Source of the DNA: Amycolatopsis orientalis DSM 43388
Lineage (GTDB): Bacteria; Actinomycetota; Actinomycetes; Mycobacteriales; Pseudonocardiaceae
Length of the DNA: 64,000 nucleotides
Direction: 5' to 3'
Assembly: GCF_000411975.1 (NCBI RefSeq)
Contig: NZ_ASXG01000078.1
Coordinates: 45,031-109,030 of the forward strand
How positions within the stretch are numbered: position 1 is the stretch's first letter; each line of letters starts with the position of its first letter. Made by a program: the position numbers and the translations under genes. Below the pieces are notes generated by a model that saw nothing but the letters and a program-made list of their open reading frames with translations, did not search any database and was not told the origin of the DNA. Below, in pieces: positions 1-8,465 of the stretch.

Positions 1-257
1 TGAAGTTCGGCGACCACTTCCGCAAGGCGGCCAACGCCACCACGCTCCTGCCCGCGGTCGAGAAGCGCGCCCCCGCCGGCGTCGTGTTCGACATCCCGCT
101 CAAGCACATCACCGACGCCACGATCCGCTCGCACCACCAGACCGTCGAGGTCCGGATCGCCGACGCGCCGCACGCCGGCGAGATCGTCGTGGCGCTCGCC
201 GCCGCCGCGCAGGGACGCCCGCAGCAGCGGCTCGCGCCGCTCGCCACCGAGCAGTAA
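1..257 (+). CDS. C-terminal part of an amino acid synthesis (DUF1185/AmaS-like) family protein
   Basis: Only the last 84 codons are inside the window; the frame is open from position 3 and stops at TAA 255-257. The visible protein contains a VFDIPLKH segment, then IRSHHQTVEVRI and DAPHAGEIVVALA. From memory this series matches the C-terminal half of the DUF1185 'amino acid synthesis' family, whose biochemical role is poorly defined. Six bases separate it from the following alpha/beta-hydrolase, so it is probably co-transcribed with the aldehyde dehydrogenase, tautomerase and monooxygenase genes. Family assignment rests on a short fragment and is moderate; no catalytic residue can be named. 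Confidence 0.6.
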   Translation, partial: KFGDHFRKAANATTLLPAVEKRAPAGVVFDIPLKHITDATIRSHHQTVEVRIADAPHAGEIVVALAAAAQGRPQQRLAPLATEQ

Positions 258-263
258 CCGCCG

Positions 264-995
264 ATGACCGCGCAGACGCTGGTCCTCCTGCACGGGGTGG
301 GACTCGACCACACCGTGTGGGAGCCGGCGGCCGCACTGCTCGGCGACCGTTTCCGGATCGTCGCGCCGGACCTGCCCGGACACGGCTCGCGCGAGCCGGT
401 CGCCGACGGCACCACGCTGGCCGATCTCGCCGCCGGGGTCGCCGCCGAGATCCCGGCGGGCTCGCACCTGGTGGGGTTTTCCCTCGGCGCGCTCGTGGCA
501 CAGCATCTGGCCGTGTACCGCCCGGACCTCGTCGCGACCCTGGCCTCCGTCAGTTCGGTATGCCGGCGCACCGACGCGGAACGAGCGGCGGTGCTGCGCC
601 GCCTCGCCACCGCCGAGACGGATCCGGAGGCCAGCACCGCCGCGTCGCTGCACCGCTGGTTCGACGGCACGGACGTGCCCGAGGACCTGATCCGCGAAAC
701 CGAGGCCACGCTGTCGGCCAACGACCCGGACAGCTTCGTCCGCTGCTACCGCGTGTTCGCGACCGGCGACGCCGACATCGGACCGCACCTCGGGGAAATC
801 CGGGCGCCCTCCCTCGCGGTCACCGGCGAACTCGACCCCGGCTCGACCCCGGACATGGCCCGCCGCCTCGCCGAGGCGATCCCGGACTGCACCGCGGAGG
901 TGATCGCCGGCGCCCGGCACCTGCTCCCCGTCCAGAAACCACGCGAACTCGTCACCTGCTTGTCCGCATTCATCGGAAGGTACGCCCATGCCTGA
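264..995 (+). CDS. alpha/beta-hydrolase, enol-lactonase/semialdehyde-hydrolase-like
   Basis: A 243-residue cytoplasmic alpha/beta-hydrolase with no signal peptide. The oxyanion-hole HGVG lies at residues 10-13, the nucleophile elbow GFSLG places the catalytic serine at residue 73, TGELDPG supplies the likely acid, and GARHLLP near the C terminus supplies the histidine. Length and the opening LLHGVGLDHTVWEP resemble 3-oxoadipate enol-lactonase-type enzymes (PcaD group). The gene overlaps the downstream aldehyde dehydrogenase by 8 bases, so translation is coupled. In a meta-cleavage cluster it probably cuts a C-C or ester bond in a ring-fission product, but the substrate cannot be read from sequence. 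Two more hydrolases of this fold lie in the same cluster (4266-5069 and 8466-9296). Confidence 0.8.
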   Translation: MTAQTLVLLHGVGLDHTVWEPAAALLGDRFRIVAPDLPGHGSREPVADGTTLADLAAGVAAEIPAGSHLVGFSLGALVAQHLAVYRPDLVATLASVSSVCRRTDAERAAVLRRLATAETDPEASTAASLHRWFDGTDVPEDLIRETEATLSANDPDSFVRCYRVFATGDADIGPHLGEIRAPSLAVTGELDPGSTPDMARRLAEAIPDCTAEVIAGARHLLPVQKPRELVTCLSAFIGRYAHA

Positions 996-2475
996 GCTGC
1001 ACCGGCTGCATCATTTCATCGGAGGCAAGCCGACCCCGCCGGACTCGGGCGAGTATTTCGCGAGCATCAACCCCGCCACCGGCGAGGCCCTTTACGACGC
1101 CGCCCGCGGCAACCACCGCGACATCGACGCCGCCGTCCGGGCCGCCCGCGAGGCGTTCGACGATCCGCACTGGCAAGCGCTGAGCCAGACCCGCCGCGGG
1201 CGCCTGCTGCGGCGGCTCGGCGACCTCATCGCCGAGAACGCCGAGGAACTCGCCCGCTCGGAAAGCCTCGACAACGGGAAACTCCTGCGCGAAATGCGCG
1301 GTCAGCTCGCGACTCTGCCCGAGTACTACCACTATTACGCCGGCCTCGCCGACAAGATCCAGGGCGACGTGATCCCCGCCTCCGACCGGCGCGTCCTCAA
1401 CTACACGGTCCGGGAACCGCTGGGCGTCGTCGGCGCGATCACCCCGTGGAACTCCCCGCTCACCCTGACCAGCAGCAAAATCGCACCGGCCCTGTGCACC
1501 GGCAACACCGTGGTGATCAAGCCGTCCGAACACACCTCGGCGACGGTGCTGCGGCTGGCCGAACTGGCCGTCGAGGCAGGTTTCCCGCCCGGAGCGGTCA
1601 ACGTCGTCACCGGGTTCGGCAGCGAAGCCGGGCAGCCGCTCGTCGACCATCCCGGGCTCGCGAAAATCTCGTTCACCGGCAGCACCGCGACCGGATCCCG
1701 GATCGCCTCGGCGGCGGCGGGCCGGTTCATCGGCTCGACGCTCGAACTCGGCGGGAAATCGCCCAACATCGTCTTCTCCGACGCCGACGTGGCGAACGCC
1801 GCGACGGGCGTGGTCGCCGGGATTTTCGCGGCCGCGGGGCAGACCTGCATCGCGGGCAGCCGGGTGTTCGCGCAGCGCGCGGTGTACGACGAACTGCTCG
1901 AACGGGTCAGCGAACGAGCCCGCACGATTCGCATCGGCGATCCCCTCGCCGACGACACCGAACTCGGCCCGCTCGCGTTCGCGGAGCAGCGAGACAAGGT
2001 CGCGTCCTATGTGGACCTTGCCCGGAACGAGGGCGCGCGGGTCCTGGCCGGCGGACGGGCCGTCGACGGCGGACTCGGCGGCTGCTTTTACGAACCCACC
2101 GTGCTCGTCGACGTCCACAATGGAATGCGGGCTGTGCGCGAGGAGATCTTCGGCCCCGTCGCCGCGATCATGCCGTTCGACACCGAAGACGAGGTCGTGG
2201 CTCTCGCCAACGACACCGAGTACGGGCTCGCCGCCGGAGTGTGGACGACGAATCTCGCCCGCGCTCACCGGATGGCGTCGCGCCTGGACGCAGGCACGGT
2301 CTGGGTGAACACCTACCGCGCCATGTCGCCGATGTCTCCCCGGCAGGGTTTCAAGAGCAGCGGCGCCGGCGTCGAGCACGGCACCGAAACCATCAAGGAA
2401 TACACCAGGCTCAAGAGCGTCTGGATCAACACCGACGAAGGTCCGGTCCCCGACCCGTTCGTGATGCGGAGCTGA
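988..2475 (+). CDS. NAD(P)-dependent aldehyde dehydrogenase (2-hydroxymuconate semialdehyde dehydrogenase-like role)
   Basis: A 495-residue, full-length aldehyde dehydrogenase. The catalytic residues are visible: PWNSP gives Asn155, LELGGKSP gives the general base Glu253, and GQTCIAGSR gives nucleophilic Cys287. The NAD-binding FTGSTATG follows residue 227. It would oxidise an aldehyde to an acid. Beside a tautomerase and a catechol 2,3-dioxygenase, the best inferred substrate is 2-hydroxymuconic semialdehyde or an analogue (the XylG/DmpC branch of meta-cleavage), but ALDH substrate cannot be fixed by motif. The ATG lies inside the end of the preceding hydrolase gene, and the tautomerase GTG follows one base after the stop codon. 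Confidence 0.85.
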   Translation: MPELHRLHHFIGGKPTPPDSGEYFASINPATGEALYDAARGNHRDIDAAVRAAREAFDDPHWQALSQTRRGRLLRRLGDLIAENAEELARSESLDNGKLLREMRGQLATLPEYYHYYAGLADKIQGDVIPASDRRVLNYTVREPLGVVGAITPWNSPLTLTSSKIAPALCTGNTVVIKPSEHTSATVLRLAELAVEAGFPPGAVNVVTGFGSEAGQPLVDHPGLAKISFTGSTATGSRIASAAAGRFIGSTLELGGKSPNIVFSDADVANAATGVVAGIFAAAGQTCIAGSRVFAQRAVYDELLERVSERARTIRIGDPLADDTELGPLAFAEQRDKVASYVDLARNEGARVLAGGRAVDGGLGGCFYEPTVLVDVHNGMRAVREEIFGPVAAIMPFDTEDEVVALANDTEYGLAAGVWTTNLARAHRMASRLDAGTVWVNTYRAMSPMSPRQGFKSSGAGVEHGTETIKEYTRLKSVWINTDEGPVPDPFVMRS

Positions 2476-2476
2476 T

Positions 2477-2689
2477 GTGCCGAACGTCGAAATCAGTCTC
2501 GCCCAGGGGCGTTCGGAACAGCAGATCCGCGACCTGATCGCCGCCGTGCACGAGGCGGTCCTCCGCACGGCCGGCGCCCGGCCCGAGCACATCCGCGTCC
2601 TCGTCCGCGAAATCCCCCCGGCCCACTGGGCCACCGGGAACCAGACCATCGCCGAGACGAGGACCGGCCGATCCAAGGAGCAGTCATGA
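2477..2689 (+). CDS. 4-oxalocrotonate tautomerase-family enzyme
   Basis: A 70-residue protein starting at GTG 2477; an ATG two bases earlier is in another frame. Once the initiator is removed, proline becomes the N terminus (MPNVEISLAQGRS), the catalytic Pro1 of the tautomerase superfamily, and the conserved GRS follows. Arg40 in IRVLVREIP is the usual position for a substrate-binding arginine. It would ketonise 2-hydroxymuconate to 4-oxalocrotonate, the step after the aldehyde dehydrogenase in the oxalocrotonate branch. The length is typical (about 62-75 residues). Its stop overlaps the next gene's ATG as ATGA. Confidence 0.85.
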   Translation: MPNVEISLAQGRSEQQIRDLIAAVHEAVLRTAGARPEHIRVLVREIPPAHWATGNQTIAETRTGRSKEQS

Positions 2690-3729
2690 GGTTCTCCCTC
2701 TTCGTCCACATGGAACGCTGGGACGAGCAGACCACCCACCGCGAGCAGTTCGAAAACATCGCCGAGCTCGCGCTCATGGCCGAAGCAGGCGGGTTCGGCA
2801 CCGTGTGGGTCGGCGAACACCACGCGATGGAATACACCATCGCGCCCAGCCCGATGCCCATCCTCGCCTACCTCGCCGCCAAGACCAGCACGATCCGGCT
2901 CGGCGCGGGCACCATCATCGCCCCGTTCTGGAACCCCATCCGCGCCGCGGGCGAAACCGCCCTGCTCGACGTGATCAGCAACGGCCGCATGGAGGTCGGC
3001 GTCGCCCGCGGCGCCTACCAGATCGAATTCGACCGCCTCGCCCCGGGAGTGAAAGCCACCGACGGCGGAAAGCACCTGCGGGAGCTGGTGCCCGCGGTCC
3101 GCGCGCTCTGGCAAGGCGACTACGCCCACGACGGAGAGATCTGGCAGTTCCCCGCCTCGACCAGCGTGCCCAAACCCGTCCAGCAGCCGACCCCGCCGAT
3201 GTGGATCGCCGCCCGCGACCCGGCCTCGCATGACTTCGCCGTCGAACAAGGCTGCAACGTCATGGTCACCCCGCTGATGAAGGGCGACGAGGAAGTCGCC
3301 GATCTCAAGCAGAAGTTCGACACCGCCGTCGCCAACCACCCCGAAGTGCCGCAGCCCGAAATCATGGTCCTGCGCCACACCTACGCCCACTCGCCCGACG
3401 ACCCCGACGGCTGGCGACCCGCCGCCGCGGCCATCTCCCGCTTCTACCGCACCTTCGACGCCTGGTTCGGCAACAAGACCGCTCCCGTCAACGGATTCCT
3501 GGAGCCCAGTCCGGAATCGAAGTTCGCCGACCGCCCCGAGTTCGCACTCGACTCCCTGCACCGGACCGCGATGATCGGCACCCCCGACGAAATCATCGCC
3601 CGTCTCAAGGAATACGAGGCCATGGGCATCGACGAGTTCAGCTACTGGACCGACAACAGCATGAGCCACGAAGAGAAGAAGGATTCCCTCGCGCGCTTCA
3701 TCAAGGATGTCGTCCCGCATTTCTCCTGA
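2686..3729 (+). CDS. luciferase-like (LLM class) flavin-dependent monooxygenase
   Basis: A 347-residue single-domain bacterial luciferase-type TIM barrel. Recognisable family segments are MRFSLFVHMERWDE at the N terminus, GFGTVWVGEHH near residue 36, IRLGAGTIIAPFWNPIRAAGE (positions about 70-90) and a late IGTPDEIIARLKEYEAMGIDEF. These proteins use reduced FMN or F420 and oxygen or another acceptor. A flavin reductase at 6362-6967 could supply FMNH2. It closes the plus-strand operon, with an ATGA overlap to the tautomerase, and faces the second LLM operon across a 536-base convergent gap. Substrate unknown; plausibly the enzyme that opens or hydroxylates the compound feeding the dioxygenase. 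Confidence 0.8.
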   Translation: MRFSLFVHMERWDEQTTHREQFENIAELALMAEAGGFGTVWVGEHHAMEYTIAPSPMPILAYLAAKTSTIRLGAGTIIAPFWNPIRAAGETALLDVISNGRMEVGVARGAYQIEFDRLAPGVKATDGGKHLRELVPAVRALWQGDYAHDGEIWQFPASTSVPKPVQQPTPPMWIAARDPASHDFAVEQGCNVMVTPLMKGDEEVADLKQKFDTAVANHPEVPQPEIMVLRHTYAHSPDDPDGWRPAAAAISRFYRTFDAWFGNKTAPVNGFLEPSPESKFADRPEFALDSLHRTAMIGTPDEIIARLKEYEAMGIDEFSYWTDNSMSHEEKKDSLARFIKDVVPHFS

Positions 3730-4148
3730 GCCCGACGTACTCGCCGGCTCTGTCGCATCAGCGCGTTTCAGCGCGGCACCGGTTCGCGGTGACCGCCAAC
3801 AGCATCAGCCGATGGCAGTCACCGTGAACCGGGGTCAGCGGCGTCGTCGATCAGCTCCCGAACGGAGCGAAACTCCGCGGACGGCCACGTGAATGCCCTC
3901 CTTGGCACTCATCGGCGCCCCGGCGGACTCGATAGCCACCTTGCGCGTCGGCAGCGAAGCTCGGTCCGAGGACGACAGTCTCCTGACCCCGTGTCGGTGA
4001 AGTAGCGCAATCCCGATATGCCGTGGAAAGTGCGACCTTCAGCCCGGCGGTGCCGTCCGAGCACGCCTCGCCTGCGCTCCTGGAAAACCAACGCGGTGCA
4101 TTGGCCCAGCGCCTTGGTCCCGAAGTCTGCTTCCGCACGAAGGTTCCA

Positions 4149-4189
4149 GGGCGGGCGGGCCGGCCGCGGGTGGTTCTGGCCGCCCGCCC
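4149..4189. terminator. candidate bidirectional terminator hairpin
   Basis: A perfect 10-base inverted repeat GGGCGGGCGG (4149-4158) / CCGCCCGCCC (4180-4189) with a 21-base loop lies between two convergent operons. There is no U-tract, as is common in actinobacteria, so the call rests on position and stem strength. Confidence 0.4.
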
Positions 4190-4209
4190 CGGAATTCTCG
4201 GGGCTCCGC
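4170..4209. repeat. copy 1 of a dispersed ~37-base intergenic element
   Basis: The segment beginning GTGGTTCTGGCCGCCCGCC matches GTAGTTGTGGCCGCTCGCC at 63817-63856 at about 29 of 36 positions, continuing through CCCCGGAATTC versus CCCCGGTATTC. Both copies lie in convergent junctions, 35-57 bases beyond the stop codon of a minus-strand gene. Confidence 0.45.
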
Positions 4210-4265
4210 TCACCCTCCCGGGCCTGTCCCGCCCTCGGCGCGAGCGCGGCACATGGGCCGGACGG

Positions 4266-5069
4266 TCAGTGCAGGAATCCGTCGACCAGGGCGAAGGTGG
4301 CGTCGGTGGCTTCGACCTGCGGGATGTGCCCCGCGCCGGGCACGAGCGCGACCTTGCTTCCGGTGATCCGGGCGGCGAATTCGTCGGCGTAGACGGCCGG
4401 GACCAGTTTGTCTTGCTCGCCCCAGATGATCTGAGTGGGCGCCGTGATCCGGTGCAGCCGCCGTTCCAGTCCCTGGTCGGGGATGGGCCAGACGAACTTG
4501 CCGGTGCAGCCGAGCGCCCAGACCAGGCCCGCACCCGCGGCGATTGCTTCCTCCGGGTCTTCGGGCGGGGTCAGCATCGCTTTCGCGGCGTCGCCTTCCG
4601 GGTCGGCGAACAGCAGTTCCGGGAGCGCGGCGGGCGGGGCGGCGATCCAGTTCGCGACCGGGTGCTCGTCGCGCCAGAGGCCGATCGGGTCGAGCAGCAC
4701 CAGCCGGGAGAACCGGTCGGGGTAGGCGGCGGCCAGTTCCGCCGCGAGCATTCCGCCGAAGGACTGTCCGATGAGGACCGGCGTGCCGATGTCCAGTTTC
4801 CGGATCGCCTCCTCGTAGATGAGCACGACCTGCCACAGGTCGTCGACCTTGTGGACGGCATAGGGATCGGCGGGCGAGGTGCCCGGGAATTCGGGGGCGT
4901 AGATCGTGAAGTCCTGGGCGAGGCGGTCCAGGAACGGGTCCCAGGCCAGCCCGGCGGCCGGGTGCAGGTAGACCAGGCCGGGGCCTTGGCCGGCGACTTT
5001 GACCCGAAGCTGGATCTCGCCGCCCCAGACGTCGACGGTTTTCTCGGTGAAGTCGAGGGTGCTGGTCAT
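4266..5069 (-). CDS. alpha/beta-hydrolase
   Basis: A 267-residue alpha/beta-hydrolase. The start is the ATG at 5069, which overlaps the stop of the upstream LLM gene as ATGA; the open frame runs further upstream but that part lies inside the LLM gene. The nucleophile elbow GQSFGG puts Ser103 as catalytic, WGEQDKLVP carries the acid, and PGAGHIPQVE carries the histidine. The oxyanion region reads YLHPAAGL rather than the usual HGxG, so the loop is diverged. As the last gene of the minus-strand operon with the dioxygenase it is a candidate ring-fission-product or ester hydrolase; the substrate is not deducible. Confidence 0.8.
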   Translation of the reverse strand: MTSTLDFTEKTVDVWGGEIQLRVKVAGQGPGLVYLHPAAGLAWDPFLDRLAQDFTIYAPEFPGTSPADPYAVHKVDDLWQVVLIYEEAIRKLDIGTPVLIGQSFGGMLAAELAAAYPDRFSRLVLLDPIGLWRDEHPVANWIAAPPAALPELLFADPEGDAAKAMLTPPEDPEEAIAAGAGLVWALGCTGKFVWPIPDQGLERRLHRITAPTQIIWGEQDKLVPAVYADEFAARITGSKVALVPGAGHIPQVEATDATFALVDGFLH

Positions 5070-6337
5070 GCGAGGGCTCCTGTCAGACGGGCGGAATCGG
5101 CCAGCGGCGTGCCGCCGAGTCGTTCGGGCCACCAGTGGTGCGGGTAGCGCTCGTCGGTCCACAGCTGCTGCAGCCGCGGCATGACGGCGCTGGCGAACAG
5201 GTCGATGTTGTCCTTGGCCAGTTCGTGCGGCATCGAGCCGAACTGCAGCATCGCGTGCAGGTTGCCGATGCGGTACTCGCGGGCGTAGGCGAGCAGCTGT
5301 TCGGCGACGGTGTCCGGGGAACCGCAGATGACCGAGCCGGCGTCGACCAGTTCGGCGAAGGTCGCGGTGCGCATCTTGCTGTAGATGCCGAAGTCGCCGG
5401 GGTCGCGCATGATCGCTTCGACGCCGCGGATGTCGATGCCGCCGGGCAGTGCGAGGCGCTCCATCGGGATGGAACCGATGCCTTTCTGGAAGAAGTACTC
5501 GGCGTGCTTGGCGAAGCGCGCTTCGGCTTTCGCGTCGGTGTCGGCGACGCAGATCGTCTGCATGAAGCCGAGCCGGTACGGGTTGGCGTCCTTGCCGAGC
5601 CGGTCGGCGATTTCCCAGAACCGGTCGAAGATCCGCCGGCCGGTGACCTTCAGGCCGAACCAGCCGAAGTAGTTGAATCCGAATTCGCGCTCGAGCGTCA
5701 TCTGCATGGTGCGCGGGTTGCCGATGCCGGTGATCCACACCGGCGGGTGCGGGGCCTGCTGCAGCGGCCGCGGCCAGATGTTGACGGCGGGGTACTGGCC
5801 GAATTTGCCGTTCCACGGGAAAGCGTCGCCGCGGTGGGTCCATGCTTTCAGCACCAGTTCGAGGTTTTCGTCGAACCGCTGCCGGGTCTGCGCGGGCGGG
5901 ACGCCGTTGTTGAGGTTGGCGTCGTAGGCGAGGCCGACGGGGAATCCGCTGACCAGCCGGCCATTCGAGAGGCAGTCGATCATCGCCAGTTCTTCGGCGG
6001 CGCGCAGCGGTTCCCGGCTCTTGCCCAGCGACCGGCCCACCGGGTAGATCGCGGTGTCGAGGTTTTCGACCTCGGTGGCGTAGGCGAGGGCGGACTCGAT
6101 GATGTCCGGGTTGGGCGCCATGTCGTAGGAACTCTGGCCGTGCTCGGTGACCGCCAGCCCGTCGAATCCCGCGCGGGCGGCGTGCATCAGCTCGTCCATC
6201 GCCTCGCGGAACGCCGCGGCGACGTGCTGCGGCTCGGTGACTTCGTGATACGGAGTGGTGATGACGGATTCGAAGCGCTGCTCGAAGTCGTCGGGCAGGT
6301 GCCGGTAGGGAACCTGTTGGAAGTACGTGACTTTCAC
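5066..6337 (-). CDS. luciferase-like (LLM class) flavin-dependent monooxygenase
   Basis: A 423-residue LLM-class flavoenzyme starting at GTG 6337 with GGAG just upstream. The barrel shows FDGLAVTEHGQSSYDMAPNP near residue 58, DTAIYPVGRSLGKS and then the ELAMIDCLSNGRLVSGF strand-loop, followed by PPVWITGIGNPRTMQ. It is longer than the paralogue at 2686-3729 and clearly a different subgroup. With a flavin reductase immediately upstream in the same operon, a two-component FMNH2-dependent monooxygenase is the best reading. It lies between the reductase and a hydrolase, so a Baeyer-Villiger-like or hydroxylation step followed by hydrolysis is plausible but inferred. Confidence 0.8.
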   Translation of the reverse strand: MKVTYFQQVPYRHLPDDFEQRFESVITTPYHEVTEPQHVAAAFREAMDELMHAARAGFDGLAVTEHGQSSYDMAPNPDIIESALAYATEVENLDTAIYPVGRSLGKSREPLRAAEELAMIDCLSNGRLVSGFPVGLAYDANLNNGVPPAQTRQRFDENLELVLKAWTHRGDAFPWNGKFGQYPAVNIWPRPLQQAPHPPVWITGIGNPRTMQMTLEREFGFNYFGWFGLKVTGRRIFDRFWEIADRLGKDANPYRLGFMQTICVADTDAKAEARFAKHAEYFFQKGIGSIPMERLALPGGIDIRGVEAIMRDPGDFGIYSKMRTATFAELVDAGSVICGSPDTVAEQLLAYAREYRIGNLHAMLQFGSMPHELAKDNIDLFASAVMPRLQQLWTDERYPHHWWPERLGGTPLADSARLTGALA

Positions 6338-6361
6338 GGTGTTCTCCAGTTCTTTCGAAGC

Positions 6362-6967
6362 TCAGATGTCCAGCGGCTCGCCGCTGTTTCCCGCGTCGGA
6401 CAAGGCATGCAGCTCATGCACCCGGCCGACCCACTCGCCGGCAGGCCGCCCGTCGAAGGTCACTGTGCGCGGCAGCCGCAGCAGTTTGAGGCCGGAACGG
6501 CGGAATTCGCCGCGGTGGAAGATCAGCGGTTCCAGCCGGCGCGCGTCGTGGCATTCGACCTCGCCGAGCACCAGCACGTGGTCGCCGCCGTCGTAGGTGC
6601 GCCACGGCCGGCACTGCAGCCACGCCGCCGATCCGGTCAGCCGCGGCGGGCCGGATGCGGGCTCGTGCCAGCCAATCGGGCCGTCCTTGGGTTTTCCGGC
6701 GAAGTGCAGGGCGACGTCGAGCTGGTTGGCGGCGAGGACGTTGACGGTGAACTCGTTGTCCGCCAGGCCCGCGCACGCCTTGGCCCCGCGCGCCACGGAA
6801 ACGAGCACCAACGGCGGATCCATCGAAACCGACGTGAACGAGTTCATGGTCGCGCCTCGAGGCCGGCCGTCGGCGTCGCGGTACGTGACCACCGTGACGC
6901 CGGTGGAGAATTCGCCCAGGACCGTGCGCAGTCTCTGGGGGTTCAACGGTGTGCTCATGGCGGTCAT
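6362..6967 (-). CDS. flavin reductase-like FMN-binding protein
   Basis: A 201-residue protein of the flavin reductase (FMN-binding split-barrel) family. FSTGVTVVTYRDADG near residue 20, GATMNSFTSVSMDPPLVLVSV and FTVNVLAANQ are the family hallmarks that bind flavin and NAD(P)H. The start at 6967 is supported by GGAG seven bases upstream, against a second ATG nine bases in. Reductases of this type supply reduced FMN or FAD to a separate oxygenase, and the LLM gene 24 bases downstream is the obvious partner. Confidence 0.85.
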   Translation of the reverse strand: MTAMSTPLNPQRLRTVLGEFSTGVTVVTYRDADGRPRGATMNSFTSVSMDPPLVLVSVARGAKACAGLADNEFTVNVLAANQLDVALHFAGKPKDGPIGWHEPASGPPRLTGSAAWLQCRPWRTYDGGDHVLVLGEVECHDARRLEPLIFHRGEFRRSGLKLLRLPRTVTFDGRPAGEWVGRVHELHALSDAGNSGEPLDI

Positions 6968-6989
6968 GGCAGTTCTCCTGTCCCCCGGG

Positions 6990-7904
6990 TCAGGTGACGA
7001 CGTTGAGGAAGTCGGGGTCGAGTTCGCGGTGGGTGTAGTTGATCCCCCTCGCGGCGTTGTCCATCGTCCAGGTGATCGTGCGGAAGTCCGGGCCGGTGCG
7101 GTAGCCGCCCGCGAAGACCTCGTTGCGGTTGCCGGACGGGTCGAAGAAGTAGATCGTTTCGCCGCGGGTGATGCCGTGCCGGGCCGGGCCGAAGTCCACG
7201 GGCACGTCGTGCATCGAGAACAGGTCCCCGGCGCGCAGCAGGGTGCTCCAGTCGTCGACGTGGTACGCGAAGTGGTGCAGTTTTCCCTGCTCCCCCTTGA
7301 CGAACGCGATGTCGTGGGGCTGTTCTCCGCAGAACATCCACGAGCCGACCAGCTGGTCGTCGTCCTCGCCGCCGACCAGCCGTTCCGCGGCCCGGAATCC
7401 GAGCACCTCGGAGAAGAACCGTTCCAGCAGCGCCGGATCTTCGGTCGTGATCAGCGTGTGGTCCAGCCGCGGCACGCCGAGGCCGCGCAATCCCGAACGC
7501 GGCCAGGGATCGGGATTCCAGTTCCCGGTCGCGTTTCCGAGGTATTCGACGTCGCTGTACAGCTCGAGAGTGTGTTCCGAAGGCAAGGTCAAACGCAGGC
7601 CGTCGCCGACGCCCTCGTTGTCCCCCTTGCTCATTCGTTCCACCCGGACGCCGAACGCCGCCGCCCGGCGCTCGAATTCGTCGAGGTCGCCGGATTTCTC
7701 GACCTTGTAGCCCAGCTTGACCAAGCCGACGCCGCCTTCCTCGAGCACGACCGAATGGTGGTCGTGCTCGTCCCAGGACTTGAGGTAGAGCCGCCCGTCC
7801 TGGTCGGCGACCTGGTCCATGCCGAGCGTCTCGCGGTAATGCTCGGCCGAGCCCGCCAGATCGGTGACTCGCACGTGGACGTACCCGAGTCTGATCACAC
7901 CCAT
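6990..7904 (-). CDS. xylE: catechol 2,3-dioxygenase (extradiol, type I)
   Basis: A 304-residue two-domain vicinal-oxygen-chelate dioxygenase that opens catechols next to the diol using Fe(II). By alignment from memory with Pseudomonas XylE, the metal ligands are His149 (RLDHT), His211 (KLHHF) and Glu262 (NRNEV). The catalytic His197 (QPHDIAF), His243 (ARHGIT) and Tyr252 are also in place. The C terminus keeps the XylE-type pattern TWT...HREL...FLNVVT. The start at ATG 7904 has GGGAG six bases upstream; an in-frame ATG 39 codons earlier lies inside the ferredoxin gene. It follows the ferredoxin by 14 bases, the xylT-xylE order of classical meta pathways. Product range (plain or substituted catechol) is unknown. 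Confidence 0.93.
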   Translation of the reverse strand: MGVIRLGYVHVRVTDLAGSAEHYRETLGMDQVADQDGRLYLKSWDEHDHHSVVLEEGGVGLVKLGYKVEKSGDLDEFERRAAAFGVRVERMSKGDNEGVGDGLRLTLPSEHTLELYSDVEYLGNATGNWNPDPWPRSGLRGLGVPRLDHTLITTEDPALLERFFSEVLGFRAAERLVGGEDDDQLVGSWMFCGEQPHDIAFVKGEQGKLHHFAYHVDDWSTLLRAGDLFSMHDVPVDFGPARHGITRGETIYFFDPSGNRNEVFAGGYRTGPDFRTITWTMDNAARGINYTHRELDPDFLNVVT

Positions 7905-7918
7905 GTTCGCTCCCGGTT

Positions 7919-8260
7919 TCAGCTGGCGGGCCGGAAAGTTCCGAAGACCCGCGTCAAAGTGTCCTTTTCGGACAGTCGAATGACGACCTCGCCGTCCGGG
8001 CACGCCCGGCAGGGCAGGCATGTGCCCGCGGCGCGCTCTTCCGCGCTCAGCACGGACTCCGCGATCGGGACGGGATAGCCGACCTGCCCCTCGACCAGAT
8101 CGGCCTTGCAGGCCCGGCAGCCGCCTCGCCGGCAGCAGTAGCGCGTCCGGTACCCGTGCCTGCGGACCGCGTCGACGATCGTTTCTCCGGCGCGGACGGT
8201 GAGCCGCACGCCGGCGGGAAGAATCCGCACCGCGCCGGAAACCTCAGGTTGGCCGTTCAT
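7919..8260 (-). CDS. chloroplast-type [2Fe-2S] ferredoxin (XylT-like)
   Basis: A 113-residue ferredoxin. The cluster pattern is C-x4-C-x2-C-x29-C: Cys43, Cys48, Cys51 and Cys81. Extra cysteines at 84 and 87 make a C-x2-C-x2-C run not needed for the cluster. Start chosen at ATG 8260, which leaves a 205-base divergent promoter gap; the frame is open upstream but no homologous residues are seen there. XylT-type ferredoxins reactivate oxidised catechol 2,3-dioxygenase by re-reducing its iron, and this gene directly precedes the dioxygenase. First gene of the minus-strand operon that ends at 4266. Confidence 0.85.
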   Translation of the reverse strand: MNGQPEVSGAVRILPAGVRLTVRAGETIVDAVRRHGYRTRYCCRRGGCRACKADLVEGQVGYPVPIAESVLSAEERAAGTCLPCRACPDGEVVIRLSEKDTLTRVFGTFRPAS

Positions 8261-8465
8261 CGGCACCGCCGCCTCGTCGTCGAGTCGATTCGTTCGCGCT
8301 GTCCGACGGACTGTAAGCGGGTCCCGGACCCGGTTCGATCCGCTGCGCGCGAAGCCCATCCGGTTCGCGCAAGCATTTGTGCCGAAGAGCACGCAACCCG
8401 TTGCCCGGTGGTTCCCGCGCGTGTCAGATTCGCGGCAGTCGACCACTTGGCGAAAGGGAATCGCG
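8261..8465. promoter_or_regulatory. divergent promoter region of the meta-cleavage cluster
   Basis: A 205-base gap between the ferredoxin-dioxygenase operon (minus) and the hydrolase-AraC operon (plus), so it must hold both promoters and probably the AraC binding sites. I could not identify a convincing repeated operator by eye. Confidence 0.45.

Larger units (their letters stand above)
3730..4265. other. 536-base convergent intergenic region
   Basis: This gap separates the ends of two converging operons. Short open frames exist on both strands but none has a ribosome binding site or a recognisable protein. It holds a candidate bidirectional terminator (4149-4189) and one copy of a roughly 37-base element that recurs at 63817-63856. 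Nothing else was recognised. Confidence 0.6.

Noticed and set aside
970..3720. A 916-codon minus-strand frame opposite the aldehyde dehydrogenase and LLM genes
   Set aside because: Shadow of the real plus-strand genes; low-complexity composition and no ribosome binding site or motif.
3851..4534. A 227-codon minus-strand frame covering the convergent gap
   Set aside because: The right part is an off-frame reading of the hydrolase at 4266; the left part shows no protein motif.
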